64,000 nucleotides of DNA from Candidatus Rhodobacter oscarellae (GCF_001078595.1 NZ_LFTY01000001.1:549830-613829), one strand, 5' to 3'. Positions 9,964 through 18,951 are shown, counted from the stretch's first letter. A program made the numbers and translations. The notes: generated from the letters alone by a model not told the origin.

Positions 9964-10506
9964 TCACGCGAAGGCCGCCGCGCGCTCTTGCTGCAACATG
10001 CGCGCGCAGCCCGGACAAACGTCATGCACGACCTCCGGCGGGCAACCGGAGCGCAACTCCGGCCTGACCCCGCTGGCCTCCAGCACCGGCAGCCAATTCT
10101 GGTCAAGCTTCACCGCCTTGCACCAAGAACATGCGATCACAAGCTCGGAGCTGCGCGGCAGCGACCTGTCCCAAAGCGGGCTGTAGCTTACCGCTCTTTC
10201 CCGGACGACGCGCGACTCGACCTTCAAGGATTGGCGCGGCTCGGGGGTGATCGAGATCTCCAAGAGCGTTTGCCTGTTGGGTCCATCGGACCGCATGCGG
10301 AACTGCGCGGGGGCGCCGGTCTGACGCACGGTCTCGAATATCTGCGCGTAGTGGTAGTTTACCGCCGCCCCATCCAGGAAGGCCCAGATCGGCCGCCCGA
10401 TCACCATCTTGGGCAGAAGGCCCCTTGCCTTGTTCCGCTCGGCGTAAACTTCCCAATCCGCGCTTAACTCTGCGACGCGATCCACCGCGTCAATTCGATA
10501 CCACAT
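9964..10506 (-). CDS. PAS-like domain protein with C-terminal cysteine pairs
   Basis: 180-residue protein of unknown function. Residues 1-90 (WYRIDAVDRVAELS, then GRPIWAFLDG and HYAQIFETVRQTG) look like a PAS fold. The C-terminal part carries CSWCK and DVCPGCARM, two CxxC pairs about 45 residues apart that could hold zinc or iron. It is convergent with the AHSA1 gene and has a terminator-like hairpin 98 bases upstream. A redox or ligand-sensing role is a guess from the domain. Confidence 0.65.
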   Translation of the reverse strand: MWYRIDAVDRVAELSADWEVYAERNKARGLLPKMVIGRPIWAFLDGAAVNYHYAQIFETVRQTGAPAQFRMRSDGPNRQTLLEISITPEPRQSLKVESRVVRERAVSYSPLWDRSLPRSSELVIACSWCKAVKLDQNWLPVLEASGVRPELRSGCPPEVVHDVCPGCARMLQQERAAAFA

Positions 10507-10603
10507 ACCAACTCCTACGCAGCGCGGGCCCTACAGCCGTGCCGGACAGGATCCAGAGTGGATCAGACGTGGTTAATTAAATGTAAACGTGGTCAAGCCA
10601 TTG

Positions 10604-10640
10604 AAGCAAAGCGGTTTTCCAGGAGAATACCGCTTTGCTT
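10604..10640 (-). terminator. leuA terminator
   Basis: Twelve-base perfect inverted repeat AAGCAAAGCGGT / ACCGCTTTGCTT with a 13-base loop, 21 bases past the leuA stop. No long U-tract follows, as is common in GC-rich alphaproteobacteria. Confidence 0.7.
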
Positions 10641-10661
10641 GGGGTTCATGGGGCCGCTTGA

Positions 10662-12233
10662 TCAGCCAACATCCTTGTAGCTGACGGACTTCTCATCATA
10701 GCCCACCCGGCCCATTTTGCGCCGCTCGATCAGCCGGTTGAGCGCGTTCACATAGGCCTTGGCGCTGGCCACCACCGTGTCGGTGTCGGCGCTCTCGCCG
10801 GTGGCGATGGTGCCGTCCTCGTTCAGTCGCACGCTGACCGTGGCCTGGGCGTCGGTGCCTTCGGTCACGGCGTGCACCTGGTAGAGCTCCAGCCGCGCGT
10901 TATGCTCAAAGAGCGCCTTGACCGCGTTAAAGGCCGCGTCCACGGGGCCGTCGCCGGTGGCCTCGACGCGCTGGTCGGCGCCGTCGACCTCCAGCACCAT
11001 CTCGGCGCTCTGCGGACCCTCGGTGCCACAGACCACGCGCAGGAGCTTGATCTTGAGATGCTCGTTGGCCTGCTCGGCGGAGCTGTCGCGCATCAGGGCG
11101 ATCAGGTCCTCGTCAAACACCTCTTTCTTTTGGTCCGCCAGCGCCTTGAACCGCACGAACACGTCCTTGAGCTGGTTATCGGCCAGCTCAAAGCCCAGCT
11201 TCTCCAGCTTGTCGCGCAGCGCGGCGCGGCCCGAATGCTTGCCCAAGGGCAGCGAGGTGCCAGAGAGCCCGATATCCTCGGGGCGCATGATCTCGAAATT
11301 CTCGCGGTTCTTCAGCATGCCGTCCTGGTGGATGCCGCTCTCATGGGCGAAGGCGTTCTTGCCCACGATGGCCTTGTTGGGCTGCACCAGGAAGCCCGAC
11401 ACGGTGGAGACCCGGCGCGAGATGGCCATGATCTTGGTGGTGTCGATCTCTGTAAAGTACGGCATGATATCGCTGCGGGTCTTCATCGCCATGACGACCT
11501 CTTCCAGCGCGGTGTTGCCGGCGCGTTCGCCCAAGCCATTGATCGTGCACTCGATTTGCCGCGCGCCGCCGTCAACTGCGGCCAGCGAGTTCGCCGTCGC
11601 CATGCCCAGGTCGTTGTGGCAATGGGTGGCGAAGACGACGTCTTCGCCGCCGGGCACCTCGGCGATCAGGCGCCGGATCAGATCGGCGCTTTCCACCGGC
11701 GCGGTGTAGCCCACCGTGTCCGGGATGTTGATCGTGGTGGCGCCCGCCCTGATGGCGATCTCAACCACGCGGCAGAGGTAATCCCATTCCGTCCGCGTGG
11801 CATCCATCGGCGACCATTGCACGTTGTCGCAGAGGTTGCGGGCGTGGGTCACCGTGTCGTGGATGCGGTCGGCCATCTCGTCCTGCGTGAGGTTCGGGAT
11901 CGCGCGGTGCAGCGGCGAGGTGCCGATGAAGGTGTGGATGCGCGGCGCCTTGGCGTGTTTGACCGCCTCCCAGCAGCGGTCAATATCCTTGTAATTTGCG
12001 CGGCTTAGCCCGCAGATCACGGAGTTCTGCGCGGCCTTTGCGATCTCGGAGACGGCGGCGAAATCGCCCTCGGAGGCGATGGGGAATCCCGCCTCGATGA
12101 TGTCGACGCCCATCTCGTCGAGCATCTCTGCGATCTCCAGCTTCTCGGAATGGCTCATGGTTGCGCCGGGCGATTGCTCGCCGTCGCGCAGGGTGGTGTC
12201 AAAAATCAGGACGCGGTCCTTGTCGGTGCTCAT
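10662..12233 (-). CDS. leuA: 2-isopropylmalate synthase
   Basis: First committed step of leucine synthesis: 2-ketoisovalerate plus acetyl-CoA to 2-isopropylmalate. 523 residues. IFDTTLRDGEQSPGA at the N terminus and FATHCHNDLGMATANSLAAV are the two catalytic/metal motifs (Asp, His-x-His). GLGERAGNTALEEVVMA follows. The C-terminal part is the LeuA allosteric leucine-binding dimer domain. It is preceded by a leucine-rich leader peptide and hairpin (see below), so it is likely controlled by attenuation. Confidence 0.96.
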   Translation of the reverse strand: MSTDKDRVLIFDTTLRDGEQSPGATMSHSEKLEIAEMLDEMGVDIIEAGFPIASEGDFAAVSEIAKAAQNSVICGLSRANYKDIDRCWEAVKHAKAPRIHTFIGTSPLHRAIPNLTQDEMADRIHDTVTHARNLCDNVQWSPMDATRTEWDYLCRVVEIAIRAGATTINIPDTVGYTAPVESADLIRRLIAEVPGGEDVVFATHCHNDLGMATANSLAAVDGGARQIECTINGLGERAGNTALEEVVMAMKTRSDIMPYFTEIDTTKIMAISRRVSTVSGFLVQPNKAIVGKNAFAHESGIHQDGMLKNRENFEIMRPEDIGLSGTSLPLGKHSGRAALRDKLEKLGFELADNQLKDVFVRFKALADQKKEVFDEDLIALMRDSSAEQANEHLKIKLLRVVCGTEGPQSAEMVLEVDGADQRVEATGDGPVDAAFNAVKALFEHNARLELYQVHAVTEGTDAQATVSVRLNEDGTIATGESADTDTVVASAKAYVNALNRLIERRKMGRVGYDEKSVSYKDVG

Positions 12234-12287
12234 ATCAGTAACTCTTTGGATGTCTTAGCTTTTAGGTCTGGTGCGGGGCGCTGGTCA

Positions 12288-12323
12288 CCTCTGAGCGGTC
12301 GCGCCCATGGGCACGCTCAGAGG
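12288..12323 (-). promoter_or_regulatory. leuA attenuator hairpin
   Basis: Ten-base perfect stem CCTCTGAGCG / CGCTCAGAGG with a 16-base loop. The distal arm in transcript order lies between the leader peptide and leuA, while the proximal arm contains the TGA stop codon and last sense codons of the leader peptide. A ribosome stalled on the leucine codons or paused at the stop would decide whether this stem forms. The competing antiterminator pairing was not worked out. Confidence 0.7.
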
Positions 12324-12403
12324 CGGCTAAGAAGGAGTAGGCCAAGGCTGGCTGCCGCGCGGGGCGCGGGTGATAGTTGGGATATGGTGGCCTTGGGGTC
12401 CAT
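12317..12403 (-). CDS. Leucine leader peptide (leuA attenuator)
   Basis: 28-residue peptide from ATG 12403 to TGA 12317, ending SLGLLLLSRL. Seven of the residues are leucine, four of them consecutive and encoded by CTA CTC CTT CTT, codons that are uncommon in this GC-rich genome. The position, 83 bases upstream of leuA, and the overlap with the hairpin above are what a ribosome-mediated leu attenuator needs. Not long enough to be found by ordinary gene callers. Confidence 0.75.
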   Translation of the reverse strand: MDPKATISQLSPAPRAAASLGLLLLSRL

Positions 12404-12566
12404 GGCCGCGACTATACCCTGCAAAAAGGAAATGAAAAGTGGATTTTGGGGCCTGCTCCTCTGCCCGCTGGGCGGGGAGACCCGTTCTGGGCAGCCTCGC
12501 GGCACTTGGTCCCTCGCCGGACAAGGAATTCGGGCTAGGATTAGGCCGAAGCAAAAGGGAACGGGC

Positions 12567-13220
12567 ATGCGAGCTTTGATCATTGGCGCGTCCGGCGGGA
12601 TCGGCGCGGGATTGTGCGGCGAGGCCGCGCGGCGGGGCTATGCGGTCACCGCGCTGTCGCGCTCGGGCGACGGGCTGGACGTGACGGATGGCGCCTCGGT
12701 CGAGGCGCATCTGGGCGGATTGGAGGGGCCGTTCGAGTTGATCTTGGTGGCCACAGGCGCGCTGGAGGTCACCCATCCGCCAGAGAAATCGCTGCGCGCC
12801 TTGACCGCCGAGGCCCTGGTGGAACAGTTTGTGATCAATGCCTTAGGCCCGGCTATGGTGCTGCGCCACGCCGCGCGATTGCTGCCCAGGGACCGGCGCG
12901 CGGTCTTCGCGGCGCTCTCGGCCAGGGTGGGCTCCATCGGGGATAACCGCCTGGGCGGCTGGACCAGCTACCGCGCGAGCAAGGCCGCGCTGAACCAGAT
13001 CCTGCGCACCGCGAGCATCGAGATCGCCCGGACCCACAAGGAGGCCATCGTTGCGGCCTTGCACCCCGGCACGGTGGCCACGCCCTTCACGGCGAAATAC
13101 GTGGCCGCCGAGAAGGCCACCCCGCCGGGCGAGGCCGCCGCGATGCTCTTGGATGTCTGCGAGGGGCTGACGCAGACCGGCGGGTTCTTTGACTATGCCG
13201 GCAAGCCGGTCCCATGGTGA
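12567..13220 (+). CDS. Short-chain dehydrogenase/reductase (C-factor-like)
   Basis: 217-residue Rossmann oxidoreductase. The N-terminal NAD(P) loop is LIIGASGGIGAG, the catalytic YxxxK is SYRASKAALNQI near residue 132, and LHPGTVATPF follows as in csgA/C-factor-like SDRs. The ATG at 12567 was chosen because the Rossmann strand starts immediately after it; the longer reading upstream is antisense to the leuA leader. Divergent from leuA. Substrate unknown. Confidence 0.85.
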   Translation: MRALIIGASGGIGAGLCGEAARRGYAVTALSRSGDGLDVTDGASVEAHLGGLEGPFELILVATGALEVTHPPEKSLRALTAEALVEQFVINALGPAMVLRHAARLLPRDRRAVFAALSARVGSIGDNRLGGWTSYRASKAALNQILRTASIEIARTHKEAIVAALHPGTVATPFTAKYVAAEKATPPGEAAAMLLDVCEGLTQTGGFFDYAGKPVPW

Positions 13221-13254
13221 GGCGGGGACGGTTACTCAGGTCCTAACGCACCGC

Positions 13255-13675
13255 GCGGCGGATTCGTGGCGGGCTGCGGCGAATCGGGGGTTAACGACAA
13301 TATTTCTTGAGGTTTCGGCGTGTCGGCAAAGCGTCGGCAAACCGTCGGCCTTGCGTATGGCACCTTGTCGGGCAAACCGGTGGATTAACAGAGCGCGCGG
13401 TGGTGCGGGGGGTGTGGCGTCGTTGGGGGGGTGCGTGAGATCATGCACTCGTCGCTTGCGTCGAAGGAGTGGTGCTCTTTGGTCGCGGTGGGCAGATTGC
13501 CCACCCTACGGATCGCTTTTCGCAATCCCATTGCGAGAGATGGGTTCAAAACCCATCCTACGGCTTGCGTCAAAAGATTGGTGCCTTGGGGTCGCGGTGG
13601 GCAGATTGCCCACCCTACAGGTCGCTCGAGACTACCTTTCAGCCGAAGCGAGATGGGTTAGAAACCCATCCTACC
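13255..13675. repeat. Noncoding dispersed-repeat patch with tandem palindromes
   Basis: The 537 bases between the SDR and ADH genes hold no gene. About 13263-13440 resembles 32397-32560 over long stretches, including a GTCGGCAAA-based repeat and GCGTATGGCACCT. Then come two tandem units of about 107 bases. Each holds the palindrome GGTGGGCAGATTGCCCACC followed by CTAC (13487-13509, 13596-13618). Each also has a second palindrome, GATGGGTT-N3/4-AACCCATC, followed by CTAC (13539-13561, 13652-13674). Further copies lie near 29102 and 32608. Confidence 0.8.
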
Positions 13676-13722
13676 TTGCTTGATTCAGGTCGTCTGGTTG
13701 GGCCGGATAGCGGTTCGTGAAA

Positions 13723-13744
13723 GGGCCGCACCACCGTGCGGCCC
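13723..13744 (-). terminator. Terminator of the ADH/ALDH/ligase operon
   Basis: Nine-base perfect stem GGGCCGCAC / GTGCGGCCC with a four-base loop, 13 bases past the ADH stop; on the minus strand it is followed by TTTC. It may work in both directions, since the SDR gene converges on it. Confidence 0.7.
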
Positions 13745-13757
13745 AGCGATTCTCGGT

Positions 13758-14903
13758 CTACAGGATGGCCTCCAGAAGCGCGCGTGTGTTCGCTTCGGTC
13801 ATCGCGACCGGGTTGCCGCCGGTGGAGGGATCGCGCAGGGCGTCGGCCACCAGCCGGTCGATGTCGGGGTCTTTCACCCCCAGCTCGGTCAGCGTCTTGG
13901 GGATGCCCATGGATGCGTTCAGATCGTCCACGAAGGCGCAGAACCCGTCAAAGCCGCCATCGATGCCAAGATAGGCGGCAGCTCTGTCGAACCGGTCACG
14001 GATGGCGTCTGCGTTGAACCTTAGCACTTGGGGCATGCAAACGGCGTTGGACGTGCCGTGATGGGTGTGGTGATGCGCGCCAATGGGGTGCGACAGGGCA
14101 TGGATGGCCCCGAGCCCCTTCTGGAACGCCGTGGCCCCCATGGCGGCGGCGCTCATCATATGGCCGCGGGCCTCGATATCCGTGCCATCCGCATAGGCGC
14201 GCGGCAGGTAGTCCTTAACAAGCCGCATGCCTTCCAGCGCGATGCCCTGGCTCATCGGGTGATAATGCGGGCTGGAATAGGCCTCGACGCAATGGGCAAA
14301 GGCATCGAGCCCGGTGCCGGCGGTGATGTGTTTCGGCATGCCCACGGTCAGCTCTGGGTCGCAGATCACCACCGCAGGCAGCATCTGCGGGTGGAAGATA
14401 ATCTTCTTCTCGTGGCTCGCCGAATTGGTGATGACCGACGCGCGGCCGACCTCTGATCCGGTGCCCGCGGTGGTCGGCACCGCAACAATCGGGTGAATGC
14501 CCTCCGGGTCCGCACGGGTCCACCAATCCCCAACATCCTCGAAATCCCACAGCGGGCGGGTTTGCCCCGCCATGAAGGCCAGCGCTTTGGCCAGGTCGAG
14601 GCCGGAGCCGCCGCCAAAGGCGATCACCCCGTCATACCCGCCATCGCGGTAGACCTTGAGGCCGTCCTCGACGTTCCGGTCACTCGGATTGGGATCGACC
14701 TCGGCAAACATCGCGCGGCCAAGCCCGGCCTCTTCCATCAGGTCGCGGGTGCGATCGGTGATCTCCATCGCGGCGAGGCCACGGTCGGTGACCAGCAGCG
14801 GCTTTGAGATGCCAGCCGAGGCGCAGGCCTCTGCAATTTCACGAATGCGGCCGGCACCAAAGCGCATCGCGGTGGGGTAGGACCACTGGGCGGTCAGAGA
14901 CAT
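13758..14903 (-). CDS. Iron-containing alcohol dehydrogenase
   Basis: NAD(P)-dependent group III alcohol dehydrogenase of 381 residues. FGGGSGLDLAKALA binds the nucleotide. Metal ligands are the Asp/His of GTGLDAFAHCVEAY and the histidines in GAIHALSHPIGAHHHTHHG. The start codon overlaps the stop of the ALDH gene (TGATG). With the ALDH and the glutamine-synthetase-like ligase upstream it could oxidise the alcohol group of a gamma-glutamylated amino alcohol to the aldehyde; that pathway assignment is inference. Confidence 0.9.
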   Translation of the reverse strand: MSLTAQWSYPTAMRFGAGRIREIAEACASAGISKPLLVTDRGLAAMEITDRTRDLMEEAGLGRAMFAEVDPNPSDRNVEDGLKVYRDGGYDGVIAFGGGSGLDLAKALAFMAGQTRPLWDFEDVGDWWTRADPEGIHPIVAVPTTAGTGSEVGRASVITNSASHEKKIIFHPQMLPAVVICDPELTVGMPKHITAGTGLDAFAHCVEAYSSPHYHPMSQGIALEGMRLVKDYLPRAYADGTDIEARGHMMSAAAMGATAFQKGLGAIHALSHPIGAHHHTHHGTSNAVCMPQVLRFNADAIRDRFDRAAAYLGIDGGFDGFCAFVDDLNASMGIPKTLTELGVKDPDIDRLVADALRDPSTGGNPVAMTEANTRALLEAIL

Positions 14904-16279
14904 CAGACTTTCCTCATGTGATAGGATTTGGGTCGCGTCAGCGACTGGTAGGCGAGCTTTGACAGCCCCGCGCCGCGCCCGGTGTCCTTGCAGCCGGTCC
15001 AGCAGAGCGCCGGGTCAAGATAGTCGCAGCGGTTCATGAAGACGGTGCCGGTCTCGATGGCATCGCCGATCCGTTCGGCGGCGGCGCGGTCCTCGGTCCA
15101 GATGCTGGCCATGAGACCGAACGGGCTGTCATTCATCAGGCGGATGGCCTCGGCGTCGCCCGGGACGCGCATGATACCGACAACCGGGCCAAAGGTCTCG
15201 TCGCGCATCACCCGCATATCATGGGTCACCCCTGTCAACACCTGTGGAGTGACATAGCAGTTCTCTCCGTCATCTGCGTCCAGCTGCGGGATATGGGCCG
15301 TGGCCCCATCGGCGACGGCCTCGGCGACCTGGGCGCGGACCTCGCGGGCAAAGCGGATGTTGGCCATGGGGCCAAGGGTGGTCTCGGGGTCCAGCGGGTT
15401 GCCAAGTTTCTGGGCGCCCGCCCAGGCGACGGCCTTTTCGACGAAGGCGTCGTAGAGCGCTTCGTGCACGTAGATCCGCTCGATCCCGCAGCAGCACTGG
15501 CCCGCGTTGAACATCGCGCCATCCATCAGCGTGTCGACCGCGGCATCGAGGTTGGCATCGGCCCGCACATATCCCGGGTCCTTGCCGCCCAGCTCGGTTG
15601 AGACCGGGATGAACGTCCCCGCCGCCGCGCGCTCCATCGCCTGACCGCCACCAACGGAGCCGGTGAAGTTCACGAAATCCACCGCCCGCCCGGCGATCAG
15701 CGCATTGGTGGTGTCGTGGTCGATCACAACGTTCTGGAACACCTCCTGCGGCACACCGGCCGCATAGAGTGCTTCGGCCAGCCGCTCGCCCACCTGCAGA
15801 GTCTGGCTGGCGTGTTTCAGAATGACCGTGTTGCCCGCGATCAGAGCCGGGGCCACGGTGTTGATGGCGGTCATGTAGGGGTAGTTCCAGGGAGCGACCA
15901 CCAGCACGACGCCCCAGGGCACCCGCTTGATCTGACGCCGGAAGGCCTCGCTGTCCTCGATGACGTCCGGGGCGAGGCCCTGCTCGGCCACCTCGGCCAT
16001 GTAGGTCAGCCGCTCGCTGAAGCCGCCATATTCGCCGCCATAGCGCACCGGGCGGCCCATCTGGTGCGCCAGTTCGGTTGCCATGCTGTCGGTGGTCTGC
16101 CCGACGATCTCGTTGGCCTTCAGGACCAGGTCGATACGCTCCTGCAGCGGGCGGCTGGCCCATTCGGCCTGCGCGGCGCGGGCCTTGGCGGCGGCCTGCA
16201 GCGCCGCGTCACGGCTTAGCACCGCGCGGCTGAGATAGACCGAACCGTCGATGGGGGAGATGAGGTCAATGGAGTTCAT
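14903..16279 (-). CDS. Aldehyde dehydrogenase family protein
   Basis: NAD(P)-dependent oxidation of an aldehyde to its acid. 458 residues, slightly short for the family but complete. VVAPWNYPYMTAIN begins the cofactor site, the general base Glu is in STELGGKDPGYV, and the nucleophilic Cys is in FNAGQCCCGIERIYVH, with three adjacent cysteines. It sits between the ligase (three-base gap) and the ADH (overlap), so all three are one translational unit. Confidence 0.92.
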   Translation of the reverse strand: MNSIDLISPIDGSVYLSRAVLSRDAALQAAAKARAAQAEWASRPLQERIDLVLKANEIVGQTTDSMATELAHQMGRPVRYGGEYGGFSERLTYMAEVAEQGLAPDVIEDSEAFRRQIKRVPWGVVLVVAPWNYPYMTAINTVAPALIAGNTVILKHASQTLQVGERLAEALYAAGVPQEVFQNVVIDHDTTNALIAGRAVDFVNFTGSVGGGQAMERAAAGTFIPVSTELGGKDPGYVRADANLDAAVDTLMDGAMFNAGQCCCGIERIYVHEALYDAFVEKAVAWAGAQKLGNPLDPETTLGPMANIRFAREVRAQVAEAVADGATAHIPQLDADDGENCYVTPQVLTGVTHDMRVMRDETFGPVVGIMRVPGDAEAIRLMNDSPFGLMASIWTEDRAAAERIGDAIETGTVFMNRCDYLDPALCWTGCKDTGRGAGLSKLAYQSLTRPKSYHMRKV

Positions 16280-16282
16280 GTT

Positions 16283-17653
16283 CTAGGCCCTTTCGAATCC
16301 GCGCGCGACTTCCCAGTCGGTGACGACCGCGTCAAACGCTTCCTGCTCGACCTCTGCGGCGCGGGTGTAATGGTCCACCACCCAATCGCCCATAGCCGTG
16401 CGCAGCATGGTCGAGCCGCGCAGTATGTCCGTGGCCGCGCGTAGCGTGTGGGGGATCGATGGGACCTCCTCCATCGCATAAACATCGCCGGTCACCGGGT
16501 CATCGAGGGTCAGGCCCTCTTCGATCCCCGAGAGGCCAGCCGCCAGTTGCGCGGCGCAGGCCAGGTAGGGATTGATGTCCGAGCCAGGGATGCGGCACTC
16601 GATCCGGACGCCCTTGGTGCCGTCGCCCACAAGGCGGTAGCCCGCGGTGCGGTTATCGATGCTCCAGGCGATCTTGGTGGGCGCGAAGGTGCCCGGCAGG
16701 AAGCGCTTGTAGCTGTTGACATAGGGCGCGAGGAAAAACGTGATGTCGGCGGAGTATTTCAGCAGGCCCGCCACGTAGGACCGCATGGTGCCCGACATGG
16801 TGAGTTCAGCATCCCCGTCGTAGAAGGCAGGCCCGTCGCTGGCCATCAGCGACTGGTGGATATGCGCGGCAGAGCCGACCTTGTCGTGGTGCCATTTCGG
16901 CATGAAGGTCGCGGCATGGCCCCGCTGGTCGGCGATCTCCTTGATCGCCTGCTTGGCCAGCGTGTGATGATCCGCGCATAAAAGCGCCTCGGCATAGCGG
17001 ATGTTGAGCTCTGCCTGCCCCGTCTCGGCCTCGCCCTTGGAGTTTTCAACCGGCACCCCCGCCGCCACCAGCAGATTGCGGATAGGGCGCATGACGTGCT
17101 CCTCCTTGCTGGTCTGCAGGATGTGGTAATCCTCGTTATAGCCCGAGATCGGTTTGAGATCGCGAAAGCCCGCGCGGCGGATGTCGTCAAAGGAGTTCTC
17201 GAACAGAAAGAACTCTAACTCGGTCGCCATCATCGGCGTGAAGCCCAAGCCTTGGGCCCGCCTGATCTGCTCTTTCAGGATCTGCCGCGGCGTGTGCGGC
17301 ACCGGTTCGTGCGTGTGGTGATCGATGATGTCGCACAGAACAATCGCGGTGCCCTCCAGCCACGGCACGGGGCGCAATGTGGCCAGATCGGGCTTCATGA
17401 CGTAGTCGCCATAGCCCTTCTCCCAGGATGTGGAGGCATAGCCATCGGGGGTCGCCATCTCGATGTCGGTGGCAAAGAGGTAGTTGCAGCAATGGGTCTC
17501 TACGTGGCCGCTTTCGAGGAAGTTCGACACGTGGAAGCGTTTGCCCATAAGCCGCCCCTGCATGTCGACAAGGCAGACAAGGACGGTGTCGATCTCGCCT
17601 TGGTCTGCGAGGCCTTTGAGGGCGTCTAGTGTAAGGTTTGCGGTCATCATCAT
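16283..17653 (-). CDS. Glutamine synthetase-like gamma-glutamyl ligase
   Basis: 456-residue member of the GS III/GlnT-PuuA-like branch, which ATP-dependently joins glutamate to amines other than ammonia. Signatures include ATELEFFLFENS (metal Glu), GEAETGQAELNIRYAEAL, KWHHDKVGSAAHIHQSL (ATP loop region) and NSYKRFLPGTFAPTKIAWSIDNRTAG. It starts an ATG triplet run (ATGATGATG at 17653-17645); the exact start among these is open. Being co-transcribed with ALDH and ADH rather than nitrogen-control genes argues for amine catabolism, not glutamine supply. Confidence 0.85.
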   Translation of the reverse strand: MMMTANLTLDALKGLADQGEIDTVLVCLVDMQGRLMGKRFHVSNFLESGHVETHCCNYLFATDIEMATPDGYASTSWEKGYGDYVMKPDLATLRPVPWLEGTAIVLCDIIDHHTHEPVPHTPRQILKEQIRRAQGLGFTPMMATELEFFLFENSFDDIRRAGFRDLKPISGYNEDYHILQTSKEEHVMRPIRNLLVAAGVPVENSKGEAETGQAELNIRYAEALLCADHHTLAKQAIKEIADQRGHAATFMPKWHHDKVGSAAHIHQSLMASDGPAFYDGDAELTMSGTMRSYVAGLLKYSADITFFLAPYVNSYKRFLPGTFAPTKIAWSIDNRTAGYRLVGDGTKGVRIECRIPGSDINPYLACAAQLAAGLSGIEEGLTLDDPVTGDVYAMEEVPSIPHTLRAATDILRGSTMLRTAMGDWVVDHYTRAAEVEQEAFDAVVTDWEVARGFERA

Positions 17654-17704
17654 CTCGCTGTCAGGATTTCTGCGGTTCTGTCATCGGTTCTGTCATCGGG
17701 TCGG

Positions 17705-17854
17705 TCATCGGCCGGGTGTCGCGCACCTGGCCGGAGCGAAAGAGGATCGGATAGGCAACGGCGGCAAGAGGACGTTGCAGGCCGGCGCGTGACGGACAAA
17801 AAGCGGCAGCATCGCTGCCGCCGCAATCTCGACGATGAACCCCAGGATCGCCAT
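17705..17854 (-). CDS. Possible small hydrophobic protein
   Basis: 49-codon reading frame in the 263 bases between dctP and the ligase gene, starting MAILGFIVEIAAAAMLPLFV, which would form one membrane helix, followed by a basic tail. No clear ribosome site, and it overlaps nothing else. The rest of this gap holds a short near-tandem repeat of GGTTCTGTCATC (about 17672-17708). May be spurious. Confidence 0.2.
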   Translation of the reverse strand: MAILGFIVEIAAAAMLPLFVRHAPACNVLLPPLPIRSSFAPARCATPGR

Positions 17855-17879
17855 ACAGCGCGCCGCCTTGTGTCTGTGT

Positions 17880-17908
17880 GCGGTCCCCGCCGCGGGGGCG
17901 GGAACCGC
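17880..17908 (-). terminator. Hairpin after dctP
   Basis: Imperfect GC-rich inverted repeat GCGGT-CCCCGCC / GGCGGG-ACCGC starting nine bases past the dctP stop. Either a terminator for the TRAP genes or a 3' stabiliser of the abundant dctP message; the ligase operon 230 bases on would then be partly or wholly separate. Confidence 0.5.
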
Positions 17909-17916
17909 GTGTCGTG

Positions 17917-18951
17917 TCAGCCGTAGCGATAGGGCCGTCCGGCCTTTTCCATGACGGCGTTGTAGGTCTTGAAGATCTCGACAACCTTGGCCTTGGTCTC
18001 GCTCTCTGCCGCGACCTCGTCCCAGAAGACGCGCGCAGCGGCTTCGACCTGGGCCCATTCGGCATCCGGGATCGAGGTCAGCTGCATCTTCGGCCCGTTC
18101 ACCCGCAGGTCGGCCTCGCCGCCCCAGTACCAGTGCTGGCGATAGTAATGCGACTGCTCGCAGCAGAGCTTGAAGAGCGCCTGCAGGTCCTCGGGCAGCT
18201 CGTTCCAGCGGTCCATATTGGCAAAGAAGTGGCCGATCCAAGCGCCAGAGATGTTGTTGGTCAGGAAGTAGTTGGTCACATCCGCCCAGCCGACCGTGTA
18301 GTCCTCGGTGATGCCCGACCAGGCGATGCCGTCAAGCTCGCCCGTCTGCACCGCGACCTCGATGTCCTCCCAGGGCAGGGTCACCGGCACCACGCCGAAC
18401 TGCGCCAGGAAACGCCCCGCGGTTGGGAAGGTGAAGACCCGCTTGCCGCGCAGGTCCGCCAACGAGTTGATCGGGTCCTTGGTGGCGAAATGGCAGGGAT
18501 CCCAGGCGCCCGCCGAGACGTGCTTGACGCCGACCTTGGAGTACTCGGCGTCCCAGATCTCGTTCAGGCCATACTGGTTGAACAGCACCGGCACATCGAG
18601 CGAATAGCGCGACGCGAAGGGGAAGTAGCCGCCGAACACCGTCACCTCGGTGGGCGATGCCATGGAATCGTCATCCGACTGCACCGCGTCGATGGTGCCG
18701 CGCTGCATGGCCTGGAAGAGCTCGCCCGTGGGCACGAGCTGGTCGGCGTAAAAGGTCTCGATCTGCATCCGGTCGCCGGCGATCGTGTTGAACATCTTGA
18801 TCGCGGGATCGAGCACATGCTCGGCCAGAGCCGCCCCGGCATAGGTCTGCAGCCGCCACTTGATCGTGGATTGCGCAATTGCGGGCGTCGCCAACGGAGC
18901 CGCCGCGGCCCCCATCGCCGCGGTGGTCAAAAACTTACGTCTGGTCGTCAT
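17917..18951 (-). CDS. TRAP transporter solute-binding protein (DctP family)
   Basis: Periplasmic substrate receptor of a TRAP transporter, 344 residues. N-terminal Tat-like signal MTTRRKFLTTAAMGAAAAPL with cleavage after PAIAQ. GTIDAVQSDDD, AGAWDPCHFATKDPI, LADLRGKRVFTFPTAGRFLA and the conserved arginine region fit the family, especially the branch annotated for mannitol/chloroaromatic-like compounds. The ligand cannot be read from sequence. Lies 54 bases after dctM. Confidence 0.9.
   Translation of the reverse strand: MTTRRKFLTTAAMGAAAAPLATPAIAQSTIKWRLQTYAGAALAEHVLDPAIKMFNTIAGDRMQIETFYADQLVPTGELFQAMQRGTIDAVQSDDDSMASPTEVTVFGGYFPFASRYSLDVPVLFNQYGLNEIWDAEYSKVGVKHVSAGAWDPCHFATKDPINSLADLRGKRVFTFPTAGRFLAQFGVVPVTLPWEDIEVAVQTGELDGIAWSGITEDYTVGWADVTNYFLTNNISGAWIGHFFANMDRWNELPEDLQALFKLCCEQSHYYRQHWYWGGEADLRVNGPKMQLTSIPDAEWAQVEAAARVFWDEVAAESETKAKVVEIFKTYNAVMEKAGRPYRYG

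Noticed and set aside
10872-12008. 378-codon plus-strand open frame opposite leuA
   Set aside because: Shadow of leuA; composition typical of antisense frames, no motif.
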